Shown one piece after another: positions 38,313-48,424 of a stretch of DNA of 64,000 nt. The stretch covers positions 44,843 through 108,842 of the forward strand of contig NZ_WFGV02000016.1 of the NCBI RefSeq assembly GCF_010095445.2, written 5' to 3'. How positions within the stretch are numbered: the first letter of the stretch is position 1; each line of letters begins with the position of its first letter. Below the pieces are notes generated by a model. It was not told the DNA's origin, did not search any database, and was given only the letters and a program-made list of their open reading frames with translations. Both the position numbers and the translations under genes were made by a program. This DNA is from Pseudomonas sp. TNT3 (GTDB taxonomy: Bacteria > Pseudomonadota > Gammaproteobacteria > Pseudomonadales > Pseudomonadaceae).

Positions 38313-40616
38313 ATGACGACAACGGGAAACGCTATGGGATGGCTTGGGTTGCATTTCATTACCGAGCTACCAGAAAGTGGGCAGGTAATCCTCAGTTGCA
38401 CGCACAATCCGTTTCTAGTGTTACTGGCGTATCTGGTCGCCTGCGCAGGCTGTTTTGCCACACTGGATATGGCCGAACGGGCGAGTCATGCCGAGAAAGC
38501 CGAGTCTCAAAGGATCTGGCGCCTGGTGGGGACCGCGTGCCTGGCAGGCGGTATCTGGGCCATGCATTTCATCGGCATGCTGGCGTTTGAGGCGCCGATC
38601 GAAATTCATTACGCCTTGCCCATCACCCTCGTCTCTCTATTGATCGCCCTGTTCGCCGCGTGGCTGGTGATGCACACACTCAGTCAACCGCACCAGAACC
38701 TGTGGCAGTACCTGAAGGCGTCGATCTGTATCGGATTGGGCATCGCTGCCATGCATTACGTGGGTATGGGTGCCATGCGTTCAGAGGCGCTGGCGTCCTT
38801 TGAACCGAAACTGTTCAGCCTGTCGATCGTGATTGCTATGGGGGCCAGCCTGGCAACGCTCTGGATCGCCAGCCGTTTGCGCGGCGGCACCGGTCTGCCC
38901 CATAAATTGCTCAAATACGGTGCCAGTCTGGTGCTTGGAGCCGGCCTCTTAAGCATGCATTTCACCGGCATGGCCGCGTTCAATCTGGTGCTGCCTGCTG
39001 GCAGCATCCTGACCCCGCCCGGGGATAACGATCACGCGCAATTAGGCCTGACAGTGGCCGTGATGACGCTGCTGATTATCGCCAGCAGCATCAGTGCTGC
39101 ATTGGCAGATAAAAAACTTCAGCACAAAGAACTCGACTTGCAACGGGTCAATGCACTGCTCACGCAACTGGACCAGGCTCGCATGTCGCTGCAGCAAGTG
39201 GCGCATTACGATGCGTTGACCAATCTGGTCAATCGTCGCGGTTTCAATCAGATTTTCGCGGAAAAGCTCATCGAAAAAACCCTCGAAGGCGGCATGCTCG
39301 CCGTGATGTTTCTGGACATCGACCATTTCAAGCGGATCAACGACAGCCTCGGCCATGACGCCGGCGACGAGTTGCTTAAAGTACTGGCCAGCCACATCAA
39401 AAGCTCGGTACGGGGCTATGACGACGTGGTGGCGCGTTTTGGGGGCGACGAGTTCTGCATCCTCATTAGCCTGCACGACCATGAAGAAGCGCGGCACATG
39501 GCGCAACGCATCATGCTGAAGATGAAAGAGCCCATTGAGCTGTCGGGGCGGCGAATGGTCATGACCACCAGCATCGGTATCAGCGTATTTCCCGAGGACG
39601 GCAGGACCTGCGAAGAACTGTTGAAGAATGCCGACCTGGCGCTCTACCAATCCAAGGGCAATGGCCGCAACAGCCTGAACTTCTTCAGCGCCAATCTGAA
39701 AACCCGAGCCACGCTTGAGTTGCAGCTGGAAGAAGAGATGCGCAATGCCCTGCGCGAAAACAGCGGCCTGATGCTCTTTTACCAACCGATCTATGACCTG
39801 AAAACCGGCCAGGTGAGCAAGCTTGAGGCGCTGGTTCGCTGGCAGCATCCGGTTCACGGATTACTTGCGCCGGATCGATTCATTGCCATCGCCGAAGCCA
39901 ACGGCTTGATCGCCGAACTGGATAACTGGGTGCTGCACAAAGCCTGTGAGGACTTGAGCGAGTTGTCGCGTCAGGGCTGCGAAGAGCTCAAGATCGCCGT
40001 TAACTGTTCTCCCCTCAATCTGGCTCGCGAAGAGTTGGCCGATGAAATCGAACGAGCGCTGCGGACCGCCGGGGTGGCGCCGCAGCGGCTGGAACTGGAG
40101 GTCACCGAAAACGCGCTGATGGGCAACATCGCCAATACGCTGGTGTTGCTGCGCCAGATTCGAGCATTGGGTGTGTCGCTGTCGATCGACGACTTTGGCA
40201 CCGGTTACTCATCCCTCGCCTACCTGAAGCGCTTGCCGCTCAATACGCTAAAGATCGATCGATCGTTCATCCAGGACATTCCCCAGTCAACCCAGGACAT
40301 GGAGATCGTCCAGGCAATCATCGTCATGGCCCACACCCTGCACTTGCAGGTCGTCACCGAAGGCGTCGAGACGCTCGAACAGTACGAATTCCTGGAACGT
40401 TACGATTGTGATTTCGTTCAGGGGTATCTGCTCAGTCGCCCCGTGCCGCTGACTGAACTGCTTCCCGTGTTGAATGAAATCAACCAGCGCAAGCACACGC
40501 AAACGATCAGTCCTTCGAGTCTGGCTCGCGGTACATCTGCACTAACGTCGACGGATCTTTTTCCAGAAAACCCTTACTCCCGTGCAGTCGCATCAATTGC
40601 GCGGCCAGTCCGCTGA
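38313..40616 (+). CDS. MHYT-GGDEF-EAL membrane c-di-GMP protein
   Basis: The protein (767 aa; an ATG at 38334 would give 760) has an MHYT sensor with seven membrane helices and the motifs MHFIG (84), MHYVG (147) and MHFTG (215), then GGDEF intact at 377-381 and EAL intact at 505-507 with DDFGTGYSSL further on. Overall like P. aeruginosa MucR/NbdA, which bind copper or sense gases through MHYT. The inhibitory I-site is shifted: RGYD lies six, not five, residues before GGDEF. The last 36 codons run over the end of the opposite-strand dehydrogenase gene. Confidence 0.9.
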   Translation: MTTTGNAMGWLGLHFITELPESGQVILSCTHNPFLVLLAYLVACAGCFATLDMAERASHAEKAESQRIWRLVGTACLAGGIWAMHFIGMLAFEAPIEIHYALPITLVSLLIALFAAWLVMHTLSQPHQNLWQYLKASICIGLGIAAMHYVGMGAMRSEALASFEPKLFSLSIVIAMGASLATLWIASRLRGGTGLPHKLLKYGASLVLGAGLLSMHFTGMAAFNLVLPAGSILTPPGDNDHAQLGLTVAVMTLLIIASSISAALADKKLQHKELDLQRVNALLTQLDQARMSLQQVAHYDALTNLVNRRGFNQIFAEKLIEKTLEGGMLAVMFLDIDHFKRINDSLGHDAGDELLKVLASHIKSSVRGYDDVVARFGGDEFCILISLHDHEEARHMAQRIMLKMKEPIELSGRRMVMTTSIGISVFPEDGRTCEELLKNADLALYQSKGNGRNSLNFFSANLKTRATLELQLEEEMRNALRENSGLMLFYQPIYDLKTGQVSKLEALVRWQHPVHGLLAPDRFIAIAEANGLIAELDNWVLHKACEDLSELSRQGCEELKIAVNCSPLNLAREELADEIERALRTAGVAPQRLELEVTENALMGNIANTLVLLRQIRALGVSLSIDDFGTGYSSLAYLKRLPLNTLKIDRSFIQDIPQSTQDMEIVQAIIVMAHTLHLQVVTEGVETLEQYEFLERYDCDFVQGYLLSRPVPLTELLPVLNEINQRKHTQTISPSSLARGTSALTSTDLFPENPYSRAVASIARPVR

Positions 40617-41400
40617 TCGGCGTTGCCGAACCCTGCTCGTGGGAGAACTTTACGGCGGTGTCGAGATCCTTGAGTAACGTGCGAACGTGCCACTTCACGG
40701 GTTCGAAACGGCTGTCGGCCATCTGCGGTGCGAGGATCTGCAAAGGTTTCGAATCGGCAAAACCAACGGCCAGCGCCTCGGCGATGAGGCTGGCATCGAC
40801 ACCGGAGCGTTCGGCCAACGCCACGACTTCGGCAATCACCAGAGCATTGCAGGCGACAATCATCTGGTTGCAGGCCTTGGTCACCTGCCCTGCCCCGACG
40901 GCGCCCATGTGCGTCACGCGTTGACCGAGGTGCAACATCACTGGCTTGACTCGCTCCAGCTCTGCCGCGTCGCCGCCGACCATGATTGCCAGGCTCCCCG
41001 CTTCGGCGCCGACCACTCCACCTGACACTGGTGCATCAAGCCAACCCATAGCGCATTTTTCGGCAAGGGCTGTCGCCATTTCCCTTGTTGCCGTAGGTTC
41101 GAGGCTGGAAAAATCGACCAATAGCTGGCCGCTTTTCGCGCCTTCGGCAACGCCCGCAACGCCGAAAACCACCTCCCGCACCACGGCAGTGTTCGCCAGA
41201 CACAGCATCACAACGTCCGCGTGCTGGCATAACTCGGCTGGCGTGGCGACTTGTCTTGCCCCGGCCTCAACCAACGGCGCACATTTGGCGCGATTGCGGT
41301 TCCAGACCGTAAGCGGATAACCCGCGGCCAGCAATCGCCGGCACATCGGTAAACCCATCAAGCCGATCCCGGCGAACCCGAGGGACGGTAGCGTTGCCAT
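40507..41400 (-). CDS. 3-hydroxyisobutyrate dehydrogenase-family oxidoreductase
   Basis: The 297-aa protein has the N-terminal NAD(P)-binding GIGLMGLPMCRRLLAAGYPLTVWNR motif, the substrate-binding DAPVSGG loop and the catalytic lysine in GAGQVTKACNQ. This beta-hydroxyacid dehydrogenase family includes 3-hydroxyisobutyrate dehydrogenase and tartronate semialdehyde reductase; the exact substrate cannot be told. Its 3' end overlaps the convergent GGDEF-EAL gene by 110 bases. Confidence 0.85.
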   Translation of the reverse strand: MATLPSLGFAGIGLMGLPMCRRLLAAGYPLTVWNRNRAKCAPLVEAGARQVATPAELCQHADVVMLCLANTAVVREVVFGVAGVAEGAKSGQLLVDFSSLEPTATREMATALAEKCAMGWLDAPVSGGVVGAEAGSLAIMVGGDAAELERVKPVMLHLGQRVTHMGAVGAGQVTKACNQMIVACNALVIAEVVALAERSGVDASLIAEALAVGFADSKPLQILAPQMADSRFEPVKWHVRTLLKDLDTAVKFSHEQGSATPISGLAAQLMRLHGSKGFLEKDPSTLVQMYREPDSKD

Positions 41401-41697
41401 TATCTGGTCTCCTTTTTAATTAGATTGCCAATCATCGGCGGATTCATCATGACTCAAGGGACCGAGGCAACTCGATGCAGGAGCAGACCTTTTTCGCGAC
41501 GTCGGCTCAACAGCACGATCGCCCTACATTCAGAAACAATTAATCGGCCTTCTGGTAGCTCAATAAACTGTTCCCGTTACGTATACGTCACCCTCGCCCA
41601 AACCCTTCTGTGGTCTTTCTCCACGGCAACATGCCATCACGCTACTCGGCTACACACTTTTTATCGCTCCAGTAGCGCACCAACTTGGCGCGCGCTT
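41401..41697. other. Intergenic stretch without recognisable features
   Basis: About 300 bases between the start of the dehydrogenase gene and the stop of the DUF2288 gene. Open frames here have no ribosome-binding site or protein-like composition. I see no terminator or repeat. Confidence 0.5.
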
Positions 41698-42003
41698 TCA
41701 GTTCGTCGCCCTTTCCTGGATCAAAATCCAGGGGGAAACCACGACTGCCCACAGCTCCGGATCACGCTCGAAAAGATCCAGCGCCCGCGATTCAGACAGC
41801 TTGGAGAGCGTGTCAGCAGCCAACCAGGCAGCCACTTTCTCGTCTTCATCCGTCGCTACGGCTTCGGCGGCGGCGACCAAATCCAGCGTCGGGTCGACCC
41901 ATAATAGGGCACCCTTGGCGAAGAACGGCTCCAGCTCTTTCCAGGTAATAGATGCGGTTTCACCAAGCAGCTTGGCATAGAGGGTGCTAGGTTCTTGATT
42001 CAT
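41698..42003 (-). CDS. DUF2288 family protein
   Basis: With ATG 42003 the product is 101 aa (MNQEPSTLYAKLLGETASITWKELEPFFAKG...), an all-helical acidic protein I recognise as the DUF2288 family. An upstream in-frame codon at 42126 would add an unlikely N-terminal segment. The function is unknown. It diverges from braC, with about 350 bases between. Confidence 0.82.
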   Translation of the reverse strand: MNQEPSTLYAKLLGETASITWKELEPFFAKGALLWVDPTLDLVAAAEAVATDEDEKVAAWLAADTLSKLSESRALDLFERDPELWAVVVSPWILIQERATN

Positions 42004-42227
42004 GGGTTCTGTCCGGAAAAGAAATCGACGCGAATAATAACGTTGGTGGTCCGGCAGAAAAACCCGGATGCAATTTGCGACATCGAATGAAAACAGCAGG
42101 AACGCCAAGGAATGCAGGTGAATCAAGCTATTAGCCAGCTAACATCCCGCCGCGATTCTGTACTTTTCTTTCAATAAAGCGACACCCTCTGGTTTTGCCC
42201 CCCGGCGCTGCCTTCCCAGGCTCACAA

Positions 42228-42255
42228 TTGGCGCTCTACACTGTACCGGTACAGT
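42228..42255 (+). promoter_or_regulatory. Promoter with 16-bp perfect palindrome upstream of braC
   Basis: ACTGTACCGGTACAGT (42240-42255) is a perfect palindrome. TTGGCG (42228-42233) and TACAGT (42250-42255) form a possible -35/-10 pair with a 16-base spacer, so the palindrome would overlap the spacer and -10. The braC ATG lies 100 bases further on. The palindrome resembles sites of MocR/GntR-type regulators, but none is encoded nearby. Confidence 0.55.
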
Positions 42256-42354
42256 TGCCGGGGGCATTTTCCGGAGGATATCGAAGATATCTGACCCGGT
42301 TCTGCTGCTACGGCGCCAGGACTATAAAAACTACAACAGTAAGAGTGGAGCACT

Positions 42355-43482
42355 ATGACTAAGGCTACTAAGCAGATTTCCCAACTGTTTGCCGCTATGG
42401 TTCTGGCCGGGGTTGCCAGCCATTCGTTCGCAGCTGACACCATCAAGATCGGCATCGCCGGCCCTAAAACCGGCCCTGTAGCCCAATACGGCGACATGCA
42501 GTTCAGTGGCGCCAAAATGGCCATCGAACAGATCAATGCCAAAGGCGGCGTAGACGGCAAGAAACTCGAAGCCGTTGAATACGATGACGCCTGTGATCCG
42601 AAACAAGCGGTAGCGGTCGCGAACAAAGTCGTTAACGACGGCGTCAAATTCGTGGTTGGCCACCTGTGCTCCAGCTCCACTCAACCGGCTTCGGACATCT
42701 ACGAAGACGAAGGCGTGATCATGATCACCCCGGCTGCCACCAGCCCGGACATCACCTCCCGTGGTTACAAAATGGTGTTCCGCACCATCGGTCTGGACAG
42801 CGCCCAAGGCCCTGCCGCCGGTAACTACATCGCTGATCACGTGAAACCGAAAATCGTTGCTGTTCTGCACGACAAACAGCAATACGGCGAAGGCATTGCC
42901 ACCGCCGTGAAGAAGACCCTGGAAAGCAAAGGCGTCAAGGTTGCCGTGTTCGAAGGCATCAACGCCGGCGACAAGGATTTCTCTTCGATGATTTCCAAGC
43001 TCAAGCAAGCCAACGTCGATTTCGTCTACTACGGCGGCTACCACCCGGAACTGGGTCTGATCCTGCGTCAATCCGAGGAAAAAGGCCTGAAAGCCAAGTT
43101 CATGGGTCCGGAAGGCGTGGGTAACGACTCGATCTCCCAGATTGCCAAGGATGCTTCCGAAGGCCTGTTGGTAACCCTGCCGAAATCGTTCGACCAGGAT
43201 CCAGCCAACATCGCTTTGGCCGACGCCTTCAAAGCGAAGAAAGAAGATCCAAGCGGTCCGTTCGTGTTCCCTTCCTACTCCGCTGTTGAAGTCATCGCAG
43301 GTGGCATCACTGCTGCCAAGAGCGAAGACACTGCAAAAGTGGCTGCTGCCATCCACGCAGGTACTTTCAAGACCCCGACTGGCGACCTGAGCTTCGACGC
43401 CAAGGGCGACCTGAAAGACTTCAAATTCGTGGTTTACGAGTGGCATTTCGGCAAACCTAAAACTGAAGTTTCGCCTCAGTAA
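42355..43482 (+). CDS. braC: Branched-chain amino-acid ABC transporter, substrate-binding protein
   Basis: The 375-aa periplasmic protein has a signal peptide ending SHSFAADTIKIGIAGP and the type I periplasmic binding fold of LivK/BraC, with the disulfide-type loop YDDACDPKQAVAVANKVV...GHLCSSST. It captures leucine, isoleucine and valine. A terminator follows it directly, so it can be made in excess over the membrane genes, which begin about 230 bases later. Confidence 0.95.
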   Translation: MTKATKQISQLFAAMVLAGVASHSFAADTIKIGIAGPKTGPVAQYGDMQFSGAKMAIEQINAKGGVDGKKLEAVEYDDACDPKQAVAVANKVVNDGVKFVVGHLCSSSTQPASDIYEDEGVIMITPAATSPDITSRGYKMVFRTIGLDSAQGPAAGNYIADHVKPKIVAVLHDKQQYGEGIATAVKKTLESKGVKVAVFEGINAGDKDFSSMISKLKQANVDFVYYGGYHPELGLILRQSEEKGLKAKFMGPEGVGNDSISQIAKDASEGLLVTLPKSFDQDPANIALADAFKAKKEDPSGPFVFPSYSAVEVIAGGITAAKSEDTAKVAAAIHAGTFKTPTGDLSFDAKGDLKDFKFVVYEWHFGKPKTEVSPQ

Positions 43483-43504
43483 GGCTGCCTGACTGACTGC
43501 CAAT

Positions 43505-43536
43505 AAAGCCCACGGCGTGCCGTGGGCTTTGTTTTA
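43505..43536 (+). terminator. Terminator between braC and braD
   Basis: AAAGCCCACGG / CCGTGGGCTTT stem, then GTTTT. It probably attenuates read-through so that the binding protein is made in excess over the permease. Confidence 0.92.
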
Positions 43537-43711
43537 CGAACGTATGGGCCGCGCTTGCGTGATCCGCAAGTCTCCCCACCTGAAAATCTCAAAACCGTCA
43601 TCAGCGGTTCGCTGGCAAACCTCGAATTCGAAGTGGATGCAGATCCACGGGGCTCGAGCGGGAAAATGACTCCACCAGTGAAATGCGTATCAGGTTTTTA
43701 GGAGCGCTGTA

Positions 43712-44635
43712 ATGCCTGACATCTATCACTTTTTCCAACAGCTGGTTAACGGTTTGACCGTTGGCAGCACGTATGCCCTGATCGCCATCGGCTATACGAT
43801 GGTTTACGGCATCATTGGAATGATCAACTTCGCCCACGGCGAGGTGTACATGATCGGCTCTTACGTGGCGTTCATCGCCATTGCGGGCCTTGCCATGATG
43901 GGACTCGACAGTGTCCCGCTCTTGATGACCGCAGGTTTTATCGCGAGCATCGTCGTCTGCAGTGCCTACGGTTACAGCATCGAACGGATCGCCTACCGCC
44001 CCTTACGCGGCAGTAACCGTCTGATTCCGCTGATTTCGGCCATCGGCATGTCGATTTTCCTGCAGAACACCGTTCTGCTGGCGCAAGACTCCAAGGACAA
44101 ATCCATCCCCAACCTGATCCCCGGTAATCTTTCCTTCGGGCCAGGTGGCGCACAAGAAGTGCTGATTTCCTACATGCAAATCGTGGTGTTCGTGGTGACG
44201 CTGATCGCCATGCTCGGCTTGACGATGTTCATCTCCCGATCTCGTCTGGGTCGCGCCTGCCGCGCCTGCGCCGAAGACATCAAGATGGCTAACCTGCTGG
44301 GTATCAACACCAACAACATCATCGCTCTGACCTTCGTCATTGGTGCTGCGCTGGCAGCCGTCGCGGCCGTACTGCTGAGCATGCAATATGGCGTGATCAA
44401 CCCGAACGCCGGTTTCCTCGTCGGCCTCAAGGCCTTCACCGCAGCTGTACTTGGCGGTATCGGCAGCATCCCCGGCGCGATGCTCGGCGGGCTGGTGCTG
44501 GGTGTGGCGGAAGCCTTCGGTGCCGATATCTTCGGCGACCAGTACAAGGACGTCGTGGCATTCGGCTTATTGGTTCTGGTCCTGTTATTCCGGCCGACCG
44601 GCATTTTGGGCCGTCCGGAGGTTGAAAAAGTATGA
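43712..44635 (+). CDS. braD: Branched-chain amino-acid ABC permease LivH
   Basis: The 307-aa inner-membrane protein shows the LivH opening [44 protein letters not shown] pattern (split here: [31 protein letters not shown]) and about eight helices, ending in the [14 protein letters not shown] tail. It forms the channel with BraE. It overlaps the next gene by four bases. Confidence 0.95.
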   Translation: MPDIYHFFQQLVNGLTVGSTYALIAIGYTMVYGIIGMINFAHGEVYMIGSYVAFIAIAGLAMMGLDSVPLLMTAGFIASIVVCSAYGYSIERIAYRPLRGSNRLIPLISAIGMSIFLQNTVLLAQDSKDKSIPNLIPGNLSFGPGGAQEVLISYMQIVVFVVTLIAMLGLTMFISRSRLGRACRACAEDIKMANLLGINTNNIIALTFVIGAALAAVAAVLLSMQYGVINPNAGFLVGLKAFTAAVLGGIGSIPGAMLGGLVLGVAEAFGADIFGDQYKDVVAFGLLVLVLLFRPTGILGRPEVEKV

Positions 44636-45888
44636 CTAGGAATCTCAAACAGGCGCTGTTCAGCGCTCTGCTCGTATGGGCTGTGGCCTACCCGGTACTG
44701 GGTCTGAAACTGACCATCGTCGGCATCAACCTGGAAGTTCACGGCACCAGCAACATGACCCTGGCGATCATTGCGATCTGCTCGGTACTGATGTTTTTGC
44801 GGGTGCTGTTCAACGACACCATCAGCAAGGCCTGGAAATCCTCGCCGAGCATGCCGTTGATCCCGGCCAAGGCCAGCAACTTCCTGACCCTGCCGACCAC
44901 CCAGCGCTGGATCATCATTGCATTGATCATCGGAGCTCTGGTGTGGCCGTTCTTCGGTTCTCGCGGCGCTGTCGACATCGCAACCCTGATCCTGATCTAC
45001 GTGATGCTCGGCCTGGGCCTGAACATCGTGGTCGGGCTGGCCGGACTGCTCGACCTGGGCTACGTGGGTTTCTACGCTGTGGGCGCCTACAGCTATGCGC
45101 TGTTGTCGCACTACCTCGGCTGGAGCTTCTGGGTTTGCCTGCCGGTTGCCGGTCTGATGGCGGCCACTTTCGGCTTCCTGCTCGGCTTCCCCGTGCTGCG
45201 TCTGCGCGGTGACTACCTGGCGATCGTGACCTTGGGCTTCGGTGAAATCATCCGACTGTTCCTGCGCAACCTGACCAGCATCACCGGTGGTCCGAACGGC
45301 ATCAGCAACATCGAGAAACCGACGTTCTTCGGCCTGACTTTCGAACGTAAAGCAGCCGAAGGCATGCAGACGTTCCACGAGTACTTCGGGCTGGAATACA
45401 ACTCGATCAACAAGGTGATCTTCCTCTACCTGGTTGCCCTGCTGCTTGCCCTGGGAGCGCTCTTCGTCATCAACCGCTTGCTGCGCATGCCGATCGGCCG
45501 CGCGTGGGAAGCATTGCGTGAAGACGAAATCGCCTGCCGTGCGCTGGGTCTCAATCCTACGGTCATCAAGCTGTCGGCCTTCACCCTGGGGGCGAGTTTC
45601 GCCGGTTTTGCCGGTAGCTTCTTCGCGGCTCGCCAAGGGTTGGTGACACCGGAGTCCTTCACCTTTATCGAGTCGGCGATCATTCTCGCCATCGTCGTAT
45701 TGGGTGGCATGGGTTCCCAGCTCGGCGTGATTCTGGCTGCCGTCGTCATGATCCTGCTGCCGGAAATGATGCGTGAGTTCAGCGAATACCGCATGTTGAT
45801 GTTCGGCGCCTTGATGGTGCTGATGATGATCTGGCGCCCTCAAGGTCTGCTGCCCATGCAACGTCCTCACATGGAGCTGCGCAAATGA
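44632..45888 (+). CDS. braE: Branched-chain amino-acid ABC permease LivM
   Basis: The 418-aa permease has a longer N-terminal extension than LivH and the conserved [32 protein letters not shown] core (for example [19 protein letters not shown]) and [20 protein letters not shown]. Start overlaps braD and stop overlaps braF by four bases each, so the operon is tightly coupled. Confidence 0.95.
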   Translation: MTRNLKQALFSALLVWAVAYPVLGLKLTIVGINLEVHGTSNMTLAIIAICSVLMFLRVLFNDTISKAWKSSPSMPLIPAKASNFLTLPTTQRWIIIALIIGALVWPFFGSRGAVDIATLILIYVMLGLGLNIVVGLAGLLDLGYVGFYAVGAYSYALLSHYLGWSFWVCLPVAGLMAATFGFLLGFPVLRLRGDYLAIVTLGFGEIIRLFLRNLTSITGGPNGISNIEKPTFFGLTFERKAAEGMQTFHEYFGLEYNSINKVIFLYLVALLLALGALFVINRLLRMPIGRAWEALREDEIACRALGLNPTVIKLSAFTLGASFAGFAGSFFAARQGLVTPESFTFIESAIILAIVVLGGMGSQLGVILAAVVMILLPEMMREFSEYRMLMFGALMVLMMIWRPQGLLPMQRPHMELRK

Positions 45889-46652
45889 GCCGCGAGATCC
45901 TGAAAGTCGAAAATCTGAGCATGCGCTTCGGCGGTTTGCTGGCGGTCAACGGCGTGGCCCTGACCGTGAAGGAAAAGCAGGTCGTTGCCCTGATCGGTCC
46001 TAACGGCGCCGGCAAGACCACGGTGTTCAACTGCCTGACCGGTTTCTACAAGCCGAGCGGTGGCAGCATCCTGCTGGACGGCCAAGCCATCGAAGGCCTG
46101 GCCGGTCACGAAATCGCCCGCAAGGGCGTGGTGCGGACCTTCCAGAACGTGCGTCTGTTCAAGGACATGACAGCGGTCGAGAACCTCTTGATCGCCCAGC
46201 ACCGTCACCTGAACACCAACTTCCTGGCAGGCCTGTTCAAGACCCCGTCGTTCCGTAAAAGCGAACGCGAGGCCATGGAGTTTGCCGAGTACTGGCTGGA
46301 TAAGGTCAACCTCAAAGAGTTCGCCAACCGTACCGCCGGCACCCTGGCCTACGGTCAGCAGCGTCGTCTGGAAATCGCCCGTTGCATGATGACCCGTCCA
46401 CGGATCCTCATGCTCGACGAACCGGCCGCAGGCCTGAACCCGAAGGAAACCGAAGACCTCAAGGCGCTGATCAGCGTGCTTCGCGAAGAGCACAACGTCA
46501 CCGTGCTGTTGATCGAACACGACATGAAACTGGTCATGAGCATTTCCGACCACATCGTCGTGATCAACCAAGGCACCCCTCTGGCCGACGGTACGCCGGA
46601 ACAGATCCGCGGTAATCCTGAAGTGATCAAAGCCTATCTGGGGGAAGCGTAA
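45885..46652 (+). CDS. braF: Branched-chain amino-acid ABC ATPase LivG
   Basis: The 255-aa ATPase has Walker [10 protein letters not shown], the LivG-specific [22 protein letters not shown]-loop region, a signature near [15 protein letters not shown] and Walker [14 protein letters not shown]. It energises the BraDE channel together with BraG. Confidence 0.96.
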   Translation: MSREILKVENLSMRFGGLLAVNGVALTVKEKQVVALIGPNGAGKTTVFNCLTGFYKPSGGSILLDGQAIEGLAGHEIARKGVVRTFQNVRLFKDMTAVENLLIAQHRHLNTNFLAGLFKTPSFRKSEREAMEFAEYWLDKVNLKEFANRTAGTLAYGQQRRLEIARCMMTRPRILMLDEPAAGLNPKETEDLKALISVLREEHNVTVLLIEHDMKLVMSISDHIVVINQGTPLADGTPEQIRGNPEVIKAYLGEA

Positions 46653-47354
46653 ATGCTGCAGTTCGAAAACGTTTCCACTTTCTACGGAAAGATCCAGGCC
46701 CTGCACAGCGTCAACGTGGAGATCCGCCAGGGCGAAATCGTTACCCTGATCGGCGCCAACGGTGCCGGCAAGTCCACTCTGCTGATGACGCTGTGCGGTT
46801 CGCCGCAAGCGCACAGCGGCAGCATCCGTTACATGGGTGAGGAGCTTGTGGGTCAGAGTTCGGCGCAGATCATGCGCAAGAGCATTGCCGTGGTTCCGGA
46901 AGGTCGTCGGGTATTTGCCCGTCTGACCGTGGAAGAGAACCTTGCCATGGGCGGGTTCTTCACCGACAAGGGCGATTATCAGGAACAGATGGACAAGGTT
47001 CTCGGACTTTTCCCACGCCTGAAAGAGCGTTTCAGCCAACGCGGCGGCACCATGTCCGGCGGCGAACAGCAGATGCTTGCCATTGGCCGTGCGCTGATGA
47101 GCAAACCCAAGCTGCTGCTGCTTGATGAGCCTTCGCTGGGTCTGGCACCGATCATCATCCAGCAGATCTTCGACATCATCGAACAGCTGCGCAAGGACGG
47201 TGTGACGGTGTTCCTGGTGGAACAGAACGCCAACCAGGCACTGAAAATCGCTGACCGCGCGTACGTTCTTGAGAACGGTCGGGTGGTGATGCAAGGCACC
47301 GGTGAAGCGCTGCTGACCGACCCGAAAGTGCGCGAAGCGTATCTGGGGGGTTGA
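46653..47354 (+). CDS. braG: Branched-chain amino-acid ABC ATPase LivF
   Basis: The 233-aa ATPase follows braF without a gap. Walker A GANGAGKSTLL, LivF-type VPEGRRVFARLTVEENL, signature MSGGEQQMLAIGRALM and Walker B LLLLDEPSLGLAP are all intact. A strong terminator closes the operon. Confidence 0.96.
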   Translation: MLQFENVSTFYGKIQALHSVNVEIRQGEIVTLIGANGAGKSTLLMTLCGSPQAHSGSIRYMGEELVGQSSAQIMRKSIAVVPEGRRVFARLTVEENLAMGGFFTDKGDYQEQMDKVLGLFPRLKERFSQRGGTMSGGEQQMLAIGRALMSKPKLLLLDEPSLGLAPIIIQQIFDIIEQLRKDGVTVFLVEQNANQALKIADRAYVLENGRVVMQGTGEALLTDPKVREAYLGG

Positions 47355-47373
47355 GGTGTTGCGGTAAACAATA

Positions 47374-47397
47374 AACGGCCTTCGGGCCGTTTTTTTG
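47374..47397 (+). terminator. Terminator of the braDEFG operon
   Basis: AAACGGCC-TTCG-GGCCGTTT stem with a UUCG-type tetraloop, followed by T residues. The A run on the left lets it also serve the convergent LysR gene. Confidence 0.95.
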
Positions 47398-47410
47398 TAC
47401 CTGTTCACCT

Positions 47411-48319
47411 TTAAAGTCGATCCAGCGCCTCGCCACTGCGCTTGAACCATCCAATCAGATAATCCGCGAGCACCTGGGTGCGCTTAGGCAAACCACCCTG
47501 ATACGGGTGCACCAGATACATCGGCATCCGACGGGTCTGATAATCACGCAGGAGCCAGCGCAATTGACCGTCAGCCAATTCCGCTTGCAGCAAGTAGGAC
47601 GGTAAGCGCGCAATGCCGGCGCCGGCCAGTGCGGCTTTTTTCAGCAGGCTGTAATGGTTGCTGGCGAACGGGCCGGACACCCGAACCCGCAATAACTCGT
47701 GTTGCTGGTGATAGAGCCACTCTTCGCGGCCACTGTAATGGCTGTTAAGCAGGCAACGGTGTTCAACCAAGGACTGGGGCGTCTGCGGCTCGCCGTATTG
47801 CTCAAGGTAGGCCGGGCTGGCGCAGGTCATTTCATTCCAGGCCAGCAGCGGCCGGGAAACCAGGCGTTCGTCGTTGCCCACCTCGGAGCGAACCGCCAGG
47901 TCAAAACCGTCCCGGGACAGATCACGAAAGTTGTTACTCAAATCGAGTTCAATCTGCACCTCGGGGTATTTGCTGGAAAACTCCAGCAGCAAGCCATCAA
48001 AGAAGGTTTCCCCCAGCGACACTGGCACCGTCATACGCACCGGCCCGGCCATATCGTCCTTCAATCGCGCCAATGCCTGACGTGCCCTCTCAACCTGGAT
48101 GACAAGCGCCTGGGCTTGCGGCAACAACGCCGCGCCTGCAGCCGTCAGGCTCAAACGCCGCGTAGTGCGTTGCAGCAGGACCACGGAAAACCGCGTTTCC
48201 AACAGGCTGATCCGCTTGGAAAGCTGACCCTTGCTGCAACCCAATTGCTGCGCTGCCAGGGTAAAACTGCCAGCTTCAATCAACACGGCGAACGCCGCCA
48301 GATCATCCATTTCACTCAT
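47411..48319 (-). CDS. LysR-family transcription regulator
   Basis: The ATG at 48319 gives 302 aa beginning MSEMDDLAAFAVLIEAGSF. The helix-turn-helix is SFTLAAQQLGCSKGQLSKRISLLE, and the C-terminal part is a type II periplasmic-binding-like effector domain. The open frame continues far upstream on this strand, but only as an antisense shadow of the divergent gene. It faces the SDR gene across 105 bases, the usual layout for a LysR regulator and its target. Confidence 0.88.
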   Translation of the reverse strand: MSEMDDLAAFAVLIEAGSFTLAAQQLGCSKGQLSKRISLLETRFSVVLLQRTTRRLSLTAAGAALLPQAQALVIQVERARQALARLKDDMAGPVRMTVPVSLGETFFDGLLLEFSSKYPEVQIELDLSNNFRDLSRDGFDLAVRSEVGNDERLVSRPLLAWNEMTCASPAYLEQYGEPQTPQSLVEHRCLLNSHYSGREEWLYHQQHELLRVRVSGPFASNHYSLLKKAALAGAGIARLPSYLLQAELADGQLRWLLRDYQTRRMPMYLVHPYQGGLPKRTQVLADYLIGWFKRSGEALDRL

Positions 48320-48424
48320 GGATTGTTTCCATTTGAAAACCAAAGGTTGCCTATTAGCACGCTTATCAACAGGAAAATCCACTCTAGACTGAAGCCTCGT
48401 TAAAACACTTCGAGGAACAGCACG

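Noticed and set aside
41425..41904. 159-codon plus-strand frame upstream of and into the DUF2288 gene
   Set aside because: No ribosome-binding site, irregular composition, and it overlaps the DUF2288 gene antisense.
44170..45870. Long open frame on the minus strand (566 codons) through braD/braE
   Set aside because: It is antisense to two clear permease genes, is rich in His/Gln/Asp as expected for a shadow frame, and has no domain or ribosome-binding site.
45867..47450. 527-codon minus-strand frame opposite braF and braG
   Set aside because: Both ABC ATPases on the plus strand have all motifs; the opposite frame has none.
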